From the NCBI GenBank assembly GCA_943367715.1, contig CALRJY020000001.1, positions 186,001 to 250,000 on the forward strand: DNA of 64,000 bases, read 5' to 3'. Position numbers and translations under genes: made by a program. This document shows positions 41,175 through 49,387 of this stretch, piece after piece. Each line of letters opens with the position of its first letter. The stretch's first letter is position 1. Under the pieces are notes generated by a model. That model did not search any database and was not told the DNA's origin. It was given only the letters and a program-made list of their open reading frames with translations. Source of the DNA: JAEYXS01 sp943367715. Lineage in GTDB: Bacteria > Verrucomicrobiota > Verrucomicrobiia > Limisphaerales > JAEYXS01.

Positions 41175-42296
41175 GCGGCTTAAGAGCCGCGCTCCTTTTG
41201 GCGCGGCGGGTGTGCGCCGATGGAGCCGCGCCGGGGCGGGGAGCGGCGCTCCGGGAATTGGCAAGGGCGTCGCGGCAACGACGGCTTGCCGGGGCGAGTT
41301 GAAATTCGACTTCCGGTTAAAAGTTTCGGAGGGGGACGAGGGAATGGTCAGCCTTTGAAATTAGGGGCTGTGTTGATTTTCGTGGGCGGTGGGTTGTTGG
41401 TTATTTAGGCGGCTTAAAAGCCGCGCTCCTTTCGATGCGGCGTGGCGCGTTGGTGGATTCGAGCCGATTCGGAGATCGGCGCTCCGGGGGGATTGGCGAG
41501 GGCGGCGCGGAAGTGACGGCTTACCGGGGGTAATGGTTGAGGATGGAGGGTTGTGGGTTGAATGGGTGGGGCAGGAGGGAAAGGTCAGCCTTTGAAATTG
41601 GGGGCTGTTTGAATTTTTATAGGCGCTTGGCGAATGGAAGTTGAAGCGGCTTAAAAGCCGCGCTCCTTTCGACGCGGCGTGGTGCGTTGGTGGATTCGAG
41701 CCGATGCGGAGATTGGCGCTCCGGGGGGATTGGCGAGGGTGGCGCGGTGGTGACGGCTTGCGGGGGGTATTGGTTGAGGGTGGAGGGTTGTGGGTTGAGT
41801 GGTGGTGCAGGAAGGAAAGGCTCACTTGAGATTTTGTGTCGTGGTGATTTCATGAGCGGTGGGTTGTTGGATGTTTAGGCGGCTTAAAAGCCGCGCTCCT
41901 TTTGGCGCGGCGGGTGTGCGCCGGTTTGTAGCAAGGGCGTCGTGGTGACGACGGCTTGCCGGGGCGAGTCGAAAATTCGACTTCCCGATAACGTTTCGGG
42001 GGGACGAGGGAAAGGGCAGCCTTTGAAATTTGGGGCTGTGTTGATTTTCGTGGGCGGTGGGTTGTTGGTTATTTAGGCGGCTTAAAAGCCGCGCTCCTTT
42101 TGGCGCGGCGGGTGTGCGTCGGTTTCTAGCAAGGGCGTCGTGGTGACGACGGCTTGCTGGGGCGAGTCGAAAATTCGACTTTCCGATAAAAGTTTCGGGG
42201 GGACGAGGGAATGGTCAGCCTTTGAAATTAGGGGCTGTGTTGATTTTCGTGGGCGGTGGGTTGTTGGTTATTTAGGCGGCTTAAAAGCCGCGCTCC
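41175..42296. repeat. REP array left of the transposase (six units, period about 200-237 bp)
   Basis: The core GCGGCTTAAAAGCCGC plus GCTCC starts at 41175 (with TTAAGA), 41409, 41646, 41879, 42077 and 42276, spaced 234, 237, 233, 198 and 199 bp. Units also carry a second hairpin ending in GCTCC (41225-41252, 41463-41485, 41700-41722; stems GCCGC or GCCGAT) and a long GGCAAG...CTTGCC hairpin with inner CGTCG/CGACG (41260-41290). Spacer text such as GTGGGCGGTGGGTTGTTGG is shared among units. No protein is encoded. The last unit (42276-42296) overlaps the transposase stop codon. Confidence 0.85.
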
Positions 42297-43063
42297 TTTT
42301 GCACTTGCTGCCATGGAAGCCGTTCATACTTATCTCGCCGCCATGCACTGCTCCATTTCCAGTCTCGTGGCGCTTGGCAAAGTATTGCCTTCGTTGGGTT
42401 ATTCTCAGTGTATTTAACGGACTTCTGCAGATGCTCGGCATCTCGCACAACGGTATCGAAATAATCCTCCTGCCAAAACGCTCCGCGTCGTTTCAGTAAC
42501 TGGTTAGCTATCCGGGCGGATGCGCCTTTCCAGCCATGTAAAATAGTGGTGAGCGGTATGTCCCAAACATCTATCACTGCATGCACATGATTGGGCATCA
42601 CCGCCCAAGCTTGCATCCGATACTCCTTTCCGTCGTTCTTCAAAATAACTTCCTCGATAGCAGTGGCTATATCGTCCCGCCTCAAGCAACATTCTCCGTG
42701 TCCGCGATCCAGCCACGCCTCCAACTTCTTCCGCTTTTCACTATCTGATTGCTCATGCAAGAAGGGTTCCCATTCCGCCCGGCGGGTGATGGGAAAAGAG
42801 TCTGCCAACATGATCGTGACGAACTGAGTGATGTGTGGGGCATCAAAATGCGGCAGGTATCCGCGTTGATGCCATCCGCGAAACCCATGCTGCAACTCCT
42901 CGACCGAAGGTTTCCAATCCCATTCCCGTTTGGCCTGAATTAACTTCATCAATCCAACATTGCCAGGAGGCACAGGTCGCTTTGATTGTTTATCAGGGGA
43001 ATCCGTTGGCATCATCGATGATCTTATCAAAAAGTATTCAGTATCTCCAGCATCTTCATTCAT
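42281..43063 (-). CDS. REP-associated tyrosine transposase (RAYT, Y1/HUH family)
   Basis: 260 residues from the start chosen. The HUH motif is in the block AWAVMPNHVHAVIDVWDIP. The catalytic Tyr is in FWQEDYFDTVVRDAEHL, and the family ending YTENNPTKAILCQAPRDWKWSS is present. The N-terminal FRGWHQRGYLPHFDAPHITQ is typical of RAYTs from this phylum. These enzymes nick and join REP hairpins as single-stranded DNA. The gene is AT-richer than average. It lies between REP units in opposite orientation (42276-42296 and 43086-43106). The frame is open upstream through the right REP to 43114, but the likely starts are 43063 or the MM pair at about 43015. Confidence 0.9.
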   Translation of the reverse strand: MNEDAGDTEYFLIRSSMMPTDSPDKQSKRPVPPGNVGLMKLIQAKREWDWKPSVEELQHGFRGWHQRGYLPHFDAPHITQFVTIMLADSFPITRRAEWEPFLHEQSDSEKRKKLEAWLDRGHGECCLRRDDIATAIEEVILKNDGKEYRMQAWAVMPNHVHAVIDVWDIPLTTILHGWKGASARIANQLLKRRGAFWQEDYFDTVVRDAEHLQKSVKYTENNPTKAILCQAPRDWKWSSAWRRDKYERLPWQQVQKERGF

Positions 43064-43085
43064 TTGAGCGTAAGCAAGCTTGAGG

Positions 43086-43106
43086 GGAGCGCGGCTTTTA
43101 AGCAGC
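43086..43106. repeat. Inverted REP unit at the transposase 5' side
   Basis: GGAGCGCGGCTTTTAAGCAGC is the reverse complement of the array core with one change (GCAGC for GCCGC). Together with the unit at 42276-42296 it forms inverted ends around the transposase gene, GCTCC tails pointing inward. Confidence 0.8.
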
Positions 43107-43221
43107 CTAAACACTCGTCAACCCGGGTGCGTAAGTATGCTCTTTCAGCAATTGAGATTTAATAAATCTATTCTCTGGCAGCCTGAAATGTCGGATGCCG
43201 TATGATAAGTGTCACATCTAG

Positions 43222-43518
43222 GCGGCTTAAAAGCCGCGCTCCTTTTGGCGCGGCGGGGCGCGTCACGGGTGCTGGCAAGGGGGGGGACCCCGACCAGAAC
43301 GCCGGGGCAGGCAGGACTCTCGCCTACCGGGGGTAACGGTGGAGGGTTGTTGATTGAGTGGTAGGGCGAGAGGAGGGAAGTGTTCGCTTCGGATTTTGTG
43401 CCGTGGTGGTTTTCGTGGGCGGTGGGTTGTCGGATGTTTAGGCGGCTTAAAAGCCGCGCTCCTTTCGACGCGGCGGGGCGCGCTGGTGGATTCGGGCCGA
43501 TTCGGAGATCGGCGCTCC
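43222..43518. repeat. REP units right of the transposase
   Basis: Core GCGGCTTAAAAGCCGCGCTCC occurs at 43222-43242 and 43442-43462 (220 bp apart) and the GCCGAT...ATCGGC plus GCTCC form at 43496-43518, in the same orientation as the left array. The stretch 43107-43221 between the inverted unit and these copies shows nothing recognisable. Confidence 0.82.
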
Positions 43519-43572
43519 GGGGGATTGTCGAGGGCGGCGCGGTAGTGACGGTTTGCCGGTTTTGGGATCTTT

Positions 43573-44181
43573 TTACATGAGGGTGGCTTCGAGGTAGGGG
43601 CGCATGACGCGGGCTACGCGGCAGGTTTCGGCGGCTTCCCAGATTTCATCGATGGTGAATTTCTTTTTGCGCCAGCCGGTGCGGAGGGCTTCGAGGGCGA
43701 GTTCGAGGCCGAGCTTGTTCCGATACTTGAAACAGTCGGCGACGGTGCGGGCGGCGGAGGTGATGCGGACGGGGGTGCCTTCGATGGTGATGGTCTCGAT
43801 GCCTTCCTCGAGGGCGGGGCCGGAGAAGCGGACGATGCGGACTCGGGGTTGGGTGATGCTGGGGCGCCAGGCTTTGCGGTCGAGGGCGATCCAGATTTCG
43901 TCGGCGGGTTGTTGCGCGGTGAGGCGGTGGAGGCGGAGGGCGGTGTGGAGGCAGAGGATGGCTTGGGGGATGAGCTTAGCGACGGTGGCGATGTTATGCT
44001 GCGCGCTGGCGGTGTGGTCGGCGAGGGTGTAGAGGCCGCGGCGTTTCCGGACGAGGAGGCCCTGGCTGGTGAGGGTGTAGAGGAGGCGGGGCTCAAGGCC
44101 GACGGCTTCGAGGTCGCGGGGGCGGACGAGGGGTCGGATGCGGAAGAGGCGGGCGAGCTTGGGGGGTAGGGGGCTAGGCAT
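43573..44181 (-). CDS. AbiEi-type antitoxin-like protein (orphan)
   Basis: 202 residues. The N-terminal winged-helix region reads LFRIRPLVRPRDLEAVGLEPRLLYTLTSQGLLVRKRRGLYTL. The C-terminal AbiEi domain follows: TVAKLIPQAILCLHTALRLHRLT, then IEGTPVRITSAARTVADCFKYRNKLGLELALEAL. In type IV abortive-infection systems this protein represses its own promoter and counters the nucleotidyltransferase AbiEii. No AbiEii gene is adjacent; REP sequence lies directly downstream. The start at 44181 (MPSPLPPKL) is used. An inverted repeat overlaps its promoter. Confidence 0.8.
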   Translation of the reverse strand: MPSPLPPKLARLFRIRPLVRPRDLEAVGLEPRLLYTLTSQGLLVRKRRGLYTLADHTASAQHNIATVAKLIPQAILCLHTALRLHRLTAQQPADEIWIALDRKAWRPSITQPRVRIVRFSGPALEEGIETITIEGTPVRITSAARTVADCFKYRNKLGLELALEALRTGWRKKKFTIDEIWEAAETCRVARVMRPYLEATLM

Positions 44182-44192
44182 GGGGAAATGGT

Positions 44193-44224
44193 AGAATACC
44201 TCGGCACTTGTACACAAGTGTCAA
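44193..44224 (-). promoter_or_regulatory. Promoter and operator-like inverted repeat of the AbiEi-type gene
   Basis: Reading leftward, TTGACA (44224-44219) and TATTCT (44198-44193) resemble -35 and -10 boxes with a long 20-base spacer. The inverted repeat CACTTGT-AC-ACAAGTG (44205-44220) overlaps the -35 and spacer, a position suited to autorepression by the gene product. Confidence 0.45.
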
Positions 44225-44878
44225 GGTGGGGGAGGGAAGTTTTGGAGGTATGATTTATGAATTATGAGGTATGAAGGGGGCTGGTGGCTTTGATTTGAGG
44301 GGCGGGTTTGGTTTTCGGGGGCGGTGGAGGGTGAAGGCGGCTTAAATGGGGAGGGCGTCCGGTTTTGAGCGAAACTGGCCTGCCTTTGCTTAGGGATCCC
44401 GCATGCGGAGTGTGGGCGAGCCCCGACCTCCCGGCACGGGGTGAAGCGCCCACCTGAAAGAGCGTTCCGAGGCTTTTTTTGTTTTGGATGTTGTTGATAG
44501 TGTTTTGGTTGCGTTTAATTTGCTTTTTAATTGAAAATTTCCATTACGTCTTGCGGGGGATTTGGTAGTCTGTGTGCAGTGGCGAAGGGCCGACGGATAT
44601 CTCGTTGGAAATCGCGACGACTAAGGAGGCAGGTGTGGATAGCCACAAAACAGCACAACTGGATTGTCGAACTGCGGAAGTAAACGCGGGAGGGAGAGTC
44701 GTTTCGCGTTTCTGGTTCTTGGTTTCTCGTTGGGGTGGCGGCGTTAGCGCGACCTGCTGTGGTTTGAATGTTCAGATGCTTCGGCGGCGGCCGCCTGAGG
44801 ACAGCCAGCCCTACCAGCTGGCGCAGGGATTGGCACATTGTTTTTGCAAAAGGGGGAAATCGGCGGTTCTATTGATGG
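44225..44878. other. Long gap upstream of the protease fusion
   Basis: No gene is supported. It contains a nested hairpin, GTGGGCG...CGCCCAC enclosing CCCCG...CGGGG (44411-44453). An AT-rich promoter-like stretch covers 44470-44540. A CGCCTGAGGACAG...GCCCTACCA unit (44790-44815) is shared with 38.41 kb. Confidence 0.4.
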
Positions 44879-44899
44879 GGACGTCAATGCTTGACGTCC
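44879..44899. promoter_or_regulatory. Perfect 9-bp inverted repeat just before the protease-fusion start
   Basis: GGACGTCAA-TGC-TTGACGTCC lies 11 bases before the chosen ATG at 44911. It could be an operator or an mRNA hairpin over the ribosome-binding region, or another of the variable-stem repeats that end in TCC. Confidence 0.45.
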
Positions 44900-44910
44900 A
44901 AGTGAGCAGC

Positions 44911-47238
44911 ATGCGCAGGCAAAATCGTACCGTTCGCAGCTGGTTGGCCACCGGGTTGGTGGTGTTCCTTGGCTTTTCTTCTTTCGTCCAGGCGCAGCAG
45001 CGCGTGGTTTCTCCTGGCAAAGGTTCAACAAAGAAGGCGACGTCTTCAAAGGCCACGGCTCCGGCTACCAATGACAGCAAGGCGAAGAGAACGGTGGTGA
45101 CCAAGACGGAGACGGAGGAGGGGGCGATGTCGGTGGAGGCTTTGACGGAGCGGGCGAAGAAGTCGCTGGTGGTGATCTCGCATTATGGGCGGGATGGGAA
45201 GGTGGACGGGGTGGGCTCCGGGTTTGTGATCGATGCGAAGGGGTTGATCGCGACGAGTTTTCATGTGATCGGCGAGGCGCGTCCGATCAAGGTGGAGTTT
45301 CCCGATGGTAAGCAGCGCACGGTGACGGAGGTGTATGCGTGGGATCGCAAGATGGATTTGGCCATCCTCAAGGTGGATGCGGAGGGGTTGACGCCGTTGC
45401 CGCTCGGGGATTCGGATGCGTTGAAGCAGGGAGCGAGTGTGGTGGCGCTCGGGAATCCGCAGGGGCTGCAATACAGTGTGGTGCAGGGAGTGGTATCTGG
45501 CCGGCGCGAATTTGAGTATAGCGAGATGATCCAACTGGCGATTCCGCTGGAGCCGGGCAATAGCGGCGGGCCGTTGCTGGATATGTTCGGGAATGTTCAC
45601 GGGGTGCTGACGTTGAAGCATGCGGTGACGAGGAACTTGGGTTTCGCGATGCCGGTGAATGCGTTGAAGCCGCTTTTGGAAAGGCCGAATCCGGTGCCGT
45701 TGGGGCGTTGGCTGACGATCGCGACGGTGAATACGGAGGAGTGGGAGCCGTTCTTTGGGGCGCGTTGGGTGCAACGGGGAGGGGCGCTGTCCGTGGAGGG
45801 AGCGGGGGTGGGGTTTGGTGGGCGGTCGATCTTGCTTTCCAAGGTGGCGGTGCCGGAGGAGAAGTTCGAGGTGGCGGTGAAGGTTAAGATGGATGACGAA
45901 TCGGGCGCGGCGGGGTTGATCTTCGGCGGGGAGAATGAGAACGAGCATTTTGGGTTTTATCCTTCGAACGGGCGCTTGCGGCTGACGCGGTTCAATGGGC
46001 CGAGCGTATATTCGTGGCAGGTGTTGAAGGACATGCCCTCGGCGTATTACGTGGCGGGTGACTGGAATGAATTGCGCGTGAAGGTGGAGGGGAAAACGGT
46101 GAAGTGTTTTGTGAACGGGCAACCGTTCACGGCGATCTCCTGGGAAACACCAGTGGCGGGCAAGGTGGGCTTGGCGAAGTTCCGGCAGACTCAGGGAGAG
46201 TTCAAACAATTCCAGGTGGGTCAGGATTTGCCGGCAGGGGTGGCTTCCGCAACGACGTTGGCGAAGGTGGATGAGCAGTTGAAGGGGATGAAACTGGCAC
46301 CGGTGCCGGACAGCAAGCTGGTGGATACGCTGCAATTGTATGGCGAGGAAGGGCGGAAGATTTTGGCGGAGCGCGCGGAGGCGGTGAAGAAGGAGGCGGA
46401 GCAATTGAAGCGTCTCGCGGCGGCAGTGCATGAACGGAATGTGCAGCAGCAATTGACGAAGCTCTTCGCGAACGGAGATGCGAAGGCGGATCTTTTCGAA
46501 GCGGCGATGCTGGTGGCGAAGTTGGATAACGAGGAACTCGAGGTGGCACCGTATCGCAAGCAACTGGAACGGATGGCGCGCGAGATGCGCGGGCGCCTGG
46601 CAGAGAAGGCGACGGCGAAGGAGCGGATCAAGCTGCTGAATGATTATCTCTTCGCGGAGAATGGTTTTCGCGGGAGCCGGAGTGATTACGAAAACAAGGC
46701 GAACAGTTACTTGAGCAATGTGATCGATGATCGCGAGGGGATTCCGATCACGCTCTCGGTGCTCTATCTGGAATTGGCGAAGCGCATCGGGGTGGAGGAC
46801 ATGGTGGGGATCGGGTTGCCGACGCATTTCGTGGTGCAGCATCGGCCGGAGAAGGGTGATCCGCAGTTCATCGATGTGTTCGAGGGCGGCAAGCCGATGA
46901 GCCAGCTGGAGGCGGAATTGATCGTGCGATTCAATGAACGCAGCCGCTCGCAGGAGGAGGCGTTCGAGCCGATGACGAAGCGGCAGATCGTGGTGCGGAT
47001 GTTGTCGAATTTGTTGAACAATAGTTTGGATAAGGAGACGCCAGCGGAATCGATACGCTATCTGGATACGATGGTGGTGTTGATGCCGGAGGATGCGGGG
47101 CTGAGGCTCAGACGCGCGGGCGTGCGCTTGCAGATGGGTGATACGCAGGGCAGTCGCGTGGACTTGCGGTGGTTGCTGGATAATGAGCCGAAGGGCGTGG
47201 ACCTGGACAAGGTGGCGGAGTTGTACCGGGCGTTGTGA
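44911..47238 (+). CDS. Trypsin-like protease fused to jelly-roll and SirB1/transglutaminase-like domains
   Basis: 775 residues. Signal sequence RSWLATGLVVFLGFSSFVQA. The DegP-like serine protease domain (about 75-270) has catalytic triad His118 (ATSFHVIG), Asp149 (KMDLAILKV) and Ser218 (PGNSGGPL). No PDZ domain follows. Instead residues about 275-440 resemble a DUF1080/LamG-type jelly roll (GGRSILLSK, GAAGLIFGGENENEHFGFY, WNELRVKVEGKTVKCFVNGQPF). A charged coiled segment (about 455-560) leads to a SirB1/transglutaminase-core-2 and TPR-like end (SYLSNVIDDREGIPITLSVLYLELAKRIG, LPTHFVVQH). The start is chosen at the best signal peptide; 44875 and 44887 are in frame. Confidence 0.85.
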   Translation: MRRQNRTVRSWLATGLVVFLGFSSFVQAQQRVVSPGKGSTKKATSSKATAPATNDSKAKRTVVTKTETEEGAMSVEALTERAKKSLVVISHYGRDGKVDGVGSGFVIDAKGLIATSFHVIGEARPIKVEFPDGKQRTVTEVYAWDRKMDLAILKVDAEGLTPLPLGDSDALKQGASVVALGNPQGLQYSVVQGVVSGRREFEYSEMIQLAIPLEPGNSGGPLLDMFGNVHGVLTLKHAVTRNLGFAMPVNALKPLLERPNPVPLGRWLTIATVNTEEWEPFFGARWVQRGGALSVEGAGVGFGGRSILLSKVAVPEEKFEVAVKVKMDDESGAAGLIFGGENENEHFGFYPSNGRLRLTRFNGPSVYSWQVLKDMPSAYYVAGDWNELRVKVEGKTVKCFVNGQPFTAISWETPVAGKVGLAKFRQTQGEFKQFQVGQDLPAGVASATTLAKVDEQLKGMKLAPVPDSKLVDTLQLYGEEGRKILAERAEAVKKEAEQLKRLAAAVHERNVQQQLTKLFANGDAKADLFEAAMLVAKLDNEELEVAPYRKQLERMAREMRGRLAEKATAKERIKLLNDYLFAENGFRGSRSDYENKANSYLSNVIDDREGIPITLSVLYLELAKRIGVEDMVGIGLPTHFVVQHRPEKGDPQFIDVFEGGKPMSQLEAELIVRFNERSRSQEEAFEPMTKRQIVVRMLSNLLNNSLDKETPAESIRYLDTMVVLMPEDAGLRLRRAGVRLQMGDTQGSRVDLRWLLDNEPKGVDLDKVAELYRAL

Positions 47239-47343
47239 GGAGAGATATTTAAATGTAGGAGGGTAGGGGATGGGAGAGTTGGGAAAAGGGTTAGCGGGTT
47301 TTGATGAGGAAAGGCTAGTGAACTGTGCTTATGGCAGTTTCCT

Positions 47344-47386
47344 TTCCCCTCATCCCGGCCTTCTCCCCGAGGAGAAGGAGTCAACA
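47344..47386. repeat. CTTCTCCCC...GAGAAG repeat
   Basis: CCCCTCATCCCGGCCTTCTCCCCGAGGAGAAGGA resembles the CTCTCCCC hairpin family at 9.5 and 29.9 kb. The gap 47239-47443 holds nothing else. Confidence 0.45.
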
Positions 47387-47443
47387 TTTCCAGCGTTCAG
47401 ACTATGCTGGTCGATTCAGGTCGATGGGAGACTAATGTAATTT

Positions 47444-48823
47444 ATGGCTGAGGAAGCACATCAAAAAAATGGTCCCGTACTGGCGCGACACATCGGATTG
47501 TTCTCGCTGGTGGTGTATGGCGTGGGGGACATGGTGGGCGCGGGGATTTATGGGACGATCGGAGTGGCGGCCGGGCTGCTAGGGAATGCCGTGTGGTTGT
47601 CATTCGCGATCTCCATGATCGCGGCATTGCTCACAGGATTGTGTTATGCGTCATTGGGTTCGCGGTATCCGCGCGCAGGTGGGGCGGCATACGTGACGCA
47701 GCGGGCGTTTGGGATCAAATTTCTCTCCTACGTAGTGGGCTTGGCGGTCACGGCTTCCGGGCTCACTTCGATGGCGGCGGGCAGTAATGTGTTCGCGGGC
47801 ACGTTGAATGGAATGTTTCCACTGCTGCCAGTGAAAGTGATTTTGGTGGGATTTCTGCTTTTGGTCGCGGTGATCAATTTCATCGGCATCAAGGAATCGA
47901 TGACGGCGAACCTGGTGTGCACGGCGGTGGAGGTGGGCGGATTGCTCTTTGTGATTTTCATCGGCGCGAAATATTGGGGGAGCGTGAACTATCTGCAGGT
48001 GCCGGAGGGGAGCACGCTGGGGTTGACCATGCTGATGTCCGGGGCGGTGCTGACGTTTTATGCGTTCGTGGGCTTTGAGGACATGTTGAACGTGGGGGAG
48101 GAAGTGAAGGATCCGCAGAAGACGTTGCCGAAGGGGATCGTGATCGCGTTGGTCGTGGCGACGGTCATTTACATTTTGGTGAGCATCACGGCGGTCTCCG
48201 TAGTGGAAGCGCGGAACTTGGCGGACCCGAAACTGGGCGCACCGCTGGCGCAAATCGTCGAACGTGCGGCTCCATGGATGCCCACCTGGGTTTATACAGT
48301 GATCACCATGTTTGCCGTGGCGAACACGGCGTTGCTGAATTGCGTGATGGGTTCGCGGCTGCTTTATGGCATGGCGCGACAGGGCTTGGTGCCGAAGCGG
48401 CTGGCGGACGTGCATCCGCGCTTCCGTACACCGCACATCGCCATTCTGGCGCTGACGGTGGTGGTATTGCTGCTGGGCTTGTCCGGAACCATCAAGGAAC
48501 TGGCCTCGGCGACTAGTTTGCTGTTGCTCACCTGCTTTTGCCTGGTGAATGGCGCGTTGCTGGTGCTTCAAGGACGTCCGGATGAGCCCAAGGGCAGCAT
48601 GGAGATACCCCGGTTCGTGCCGGTGCTGGGCGTGATCGTCTGTGTGTGCCTAATAATCGCCAGGGTGAAGGATGAAATCGCCAAGTTCAACGATGAGAAA
48701 CTGGAGGCGAACGTGTTTTTCAGCGCCCCGGTCATCGCCGGATTGATCGTTTTGGTGATTGCGGCGTTGTATTTGGTTCTGCGGCCCAAAACGGTGGTCG
48801 AACCTATGATCGACGACCCGTGA
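47444..48823 (+). CDS. APC-family amino acid permease
   Basis: 459 residues with about 12 to 13 membrane helices. The N-terminal APC signature is HIGLFSLVVYGVGDMVGAGIYGTIG. YPRAGGAAYVTQRAFG and FYAFVGFEDMLNVGEEVKDPQKTLPKGI are the conserved loop and helix-6 regions. The gene should import an amino acid or polyamine by proton symport; the substrate cannot be read from sequence. It stands alone after the protease fusion, with tRNA-Lys downstream on the other strand. Confidence 0.9.
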   Translation: MAEEAHQKNGPVLARHIGLFSLVVYGVGDMVGAGIYGTIGVAAGLLGNAVWLSFAISMIAALLTGLCYASLGSRYPRAGGAAYVTQRAFGIKFLSYVVGLAVTASGLTSMAAGSNVFAGTLNGMFPLLPVKVILVGFLLLVAVINFIGIKESMTANLVCTAVEVGGLLFVIFIGAKYWGSVNYLQVPEGSTLGLTMLMSGAVLTFYAFVGFEDMLNVGEEVKDPQKTLPKGIVIALVVATVIYILVSITAVSVVEARNLADPKLGAPLAQIVERAAPWMPTWVYTVITMFAVANTALLNCVMGSRLLYGMARQGLVPKRLADVHPRFRTPHIAILALTVVVLLLGLSGTIKELASATSLLLLTCFCLVNGALLVLQGRPDEPKGSMEIPRFVPVLGVIVCVCLIIARVKDEIAKFNDEKLEANVFFSAPVIAGLIVLVIAALYLVLRPKTVVEPMIDDP

Positions 48824-49051
48824 AAAAGGGCTAAGTAAGGGCGATTCAGGGCTTTTTGAAGGAAGGGAGGAGGTAATCTCATCAGTCTTTTCAACGTCGG
48901 CAAAGGCAGTCGTATGGTTGGATAAGGGCAAAAGAAGGTGTTACAAGGGCCGTATGCACCTGTGATAATGGTACGTTAGGTGCTATTGGATGGTTTGTCG
49001 GGAATGCTATATGGCCTGTTTCAATGGTGAAAGCGGAAGAATGGTCAGGAA
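48824..49051. other. Gap between permease and tRNA-Lys
   Basis: No gene, terminator or repeat that I can support. Together with 49127-49387, which is AT-rich and holds a CTCTCCTCC...GAGGAGTGAG remnant (49214-49236) and the presumed promoter of the pilin-like operon, it accounts for the non-coding stretch around the tRNA. Confidence 0.35.
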
Positions 49052-49126
<75 letters not shown>

Positions 49127-49387
49127 CCCAAATAGGACCGGCAGAATATTGAAGAAAGTAACGTTGTCAATATCAGGAAAGAGAAAAATCCTTCGGGAAC
49201 GGATTAAGCGAAGCTCTCCTCCAAAGTGAGGAGTGAGTGTGGTGAGGATCGAGGGATAAAACCTAAAATGTAAGCCTCTTTATTGGGAGGATTACTGGCT
49301 GGAAAATAGGGCCATAAGGCACATTGACACTAGGTATAAAGAATCTACGATAAGAATCCATAAAGCTCTAATAAAGCTTAGTGCCAA

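Noticed and set aside
43064..43114. Transposase start at the first in-frame codon (43114)
   Set aside because: The added 17 residues are a translation of the inverted REP hairpin, not RAYT-like sequence. A start at or after 43063 is more likely.
41175..43518. Regular repeats read as a possible CRISPR array
   Set aside because: Units are about 200-237 bp apart, the spacer text is itself shared between units, repeats are palindromic with GCTCC tails, and a RAYT transposase rather than cas genes is present.
43573..44207. Second minus-strand frame (Pro/Ser-rich) over the AbiEi-type gene
   Set aside because: It is an out-of-frame shadow. The chosen frame has recognisable winged-helix and AbiEi C-terminal sequence.
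44834..44851. TGGCAC...TTGCA resembling a sigma-54 promoter upstream of the protease fusion
   Set aside because: The GG and GC elements are separated by 12 bases, not the required 10, so the match is not functional by the usual rule.
45046..46842. A 598-codon open frame on the minus strand opposite the protease fusion
   Set aside because: The translation is extremely rich in Arg, His and Leu, typical of antisense GC-rich code. The plus strand encodes a clear protease triad.
48832..48861. Possible terminator after the permease gene (AGGGCT...AGGGCTTTTT)
   Set aside because: The two AGGGCT words are direct, not inverted, so they cannot form a stem.
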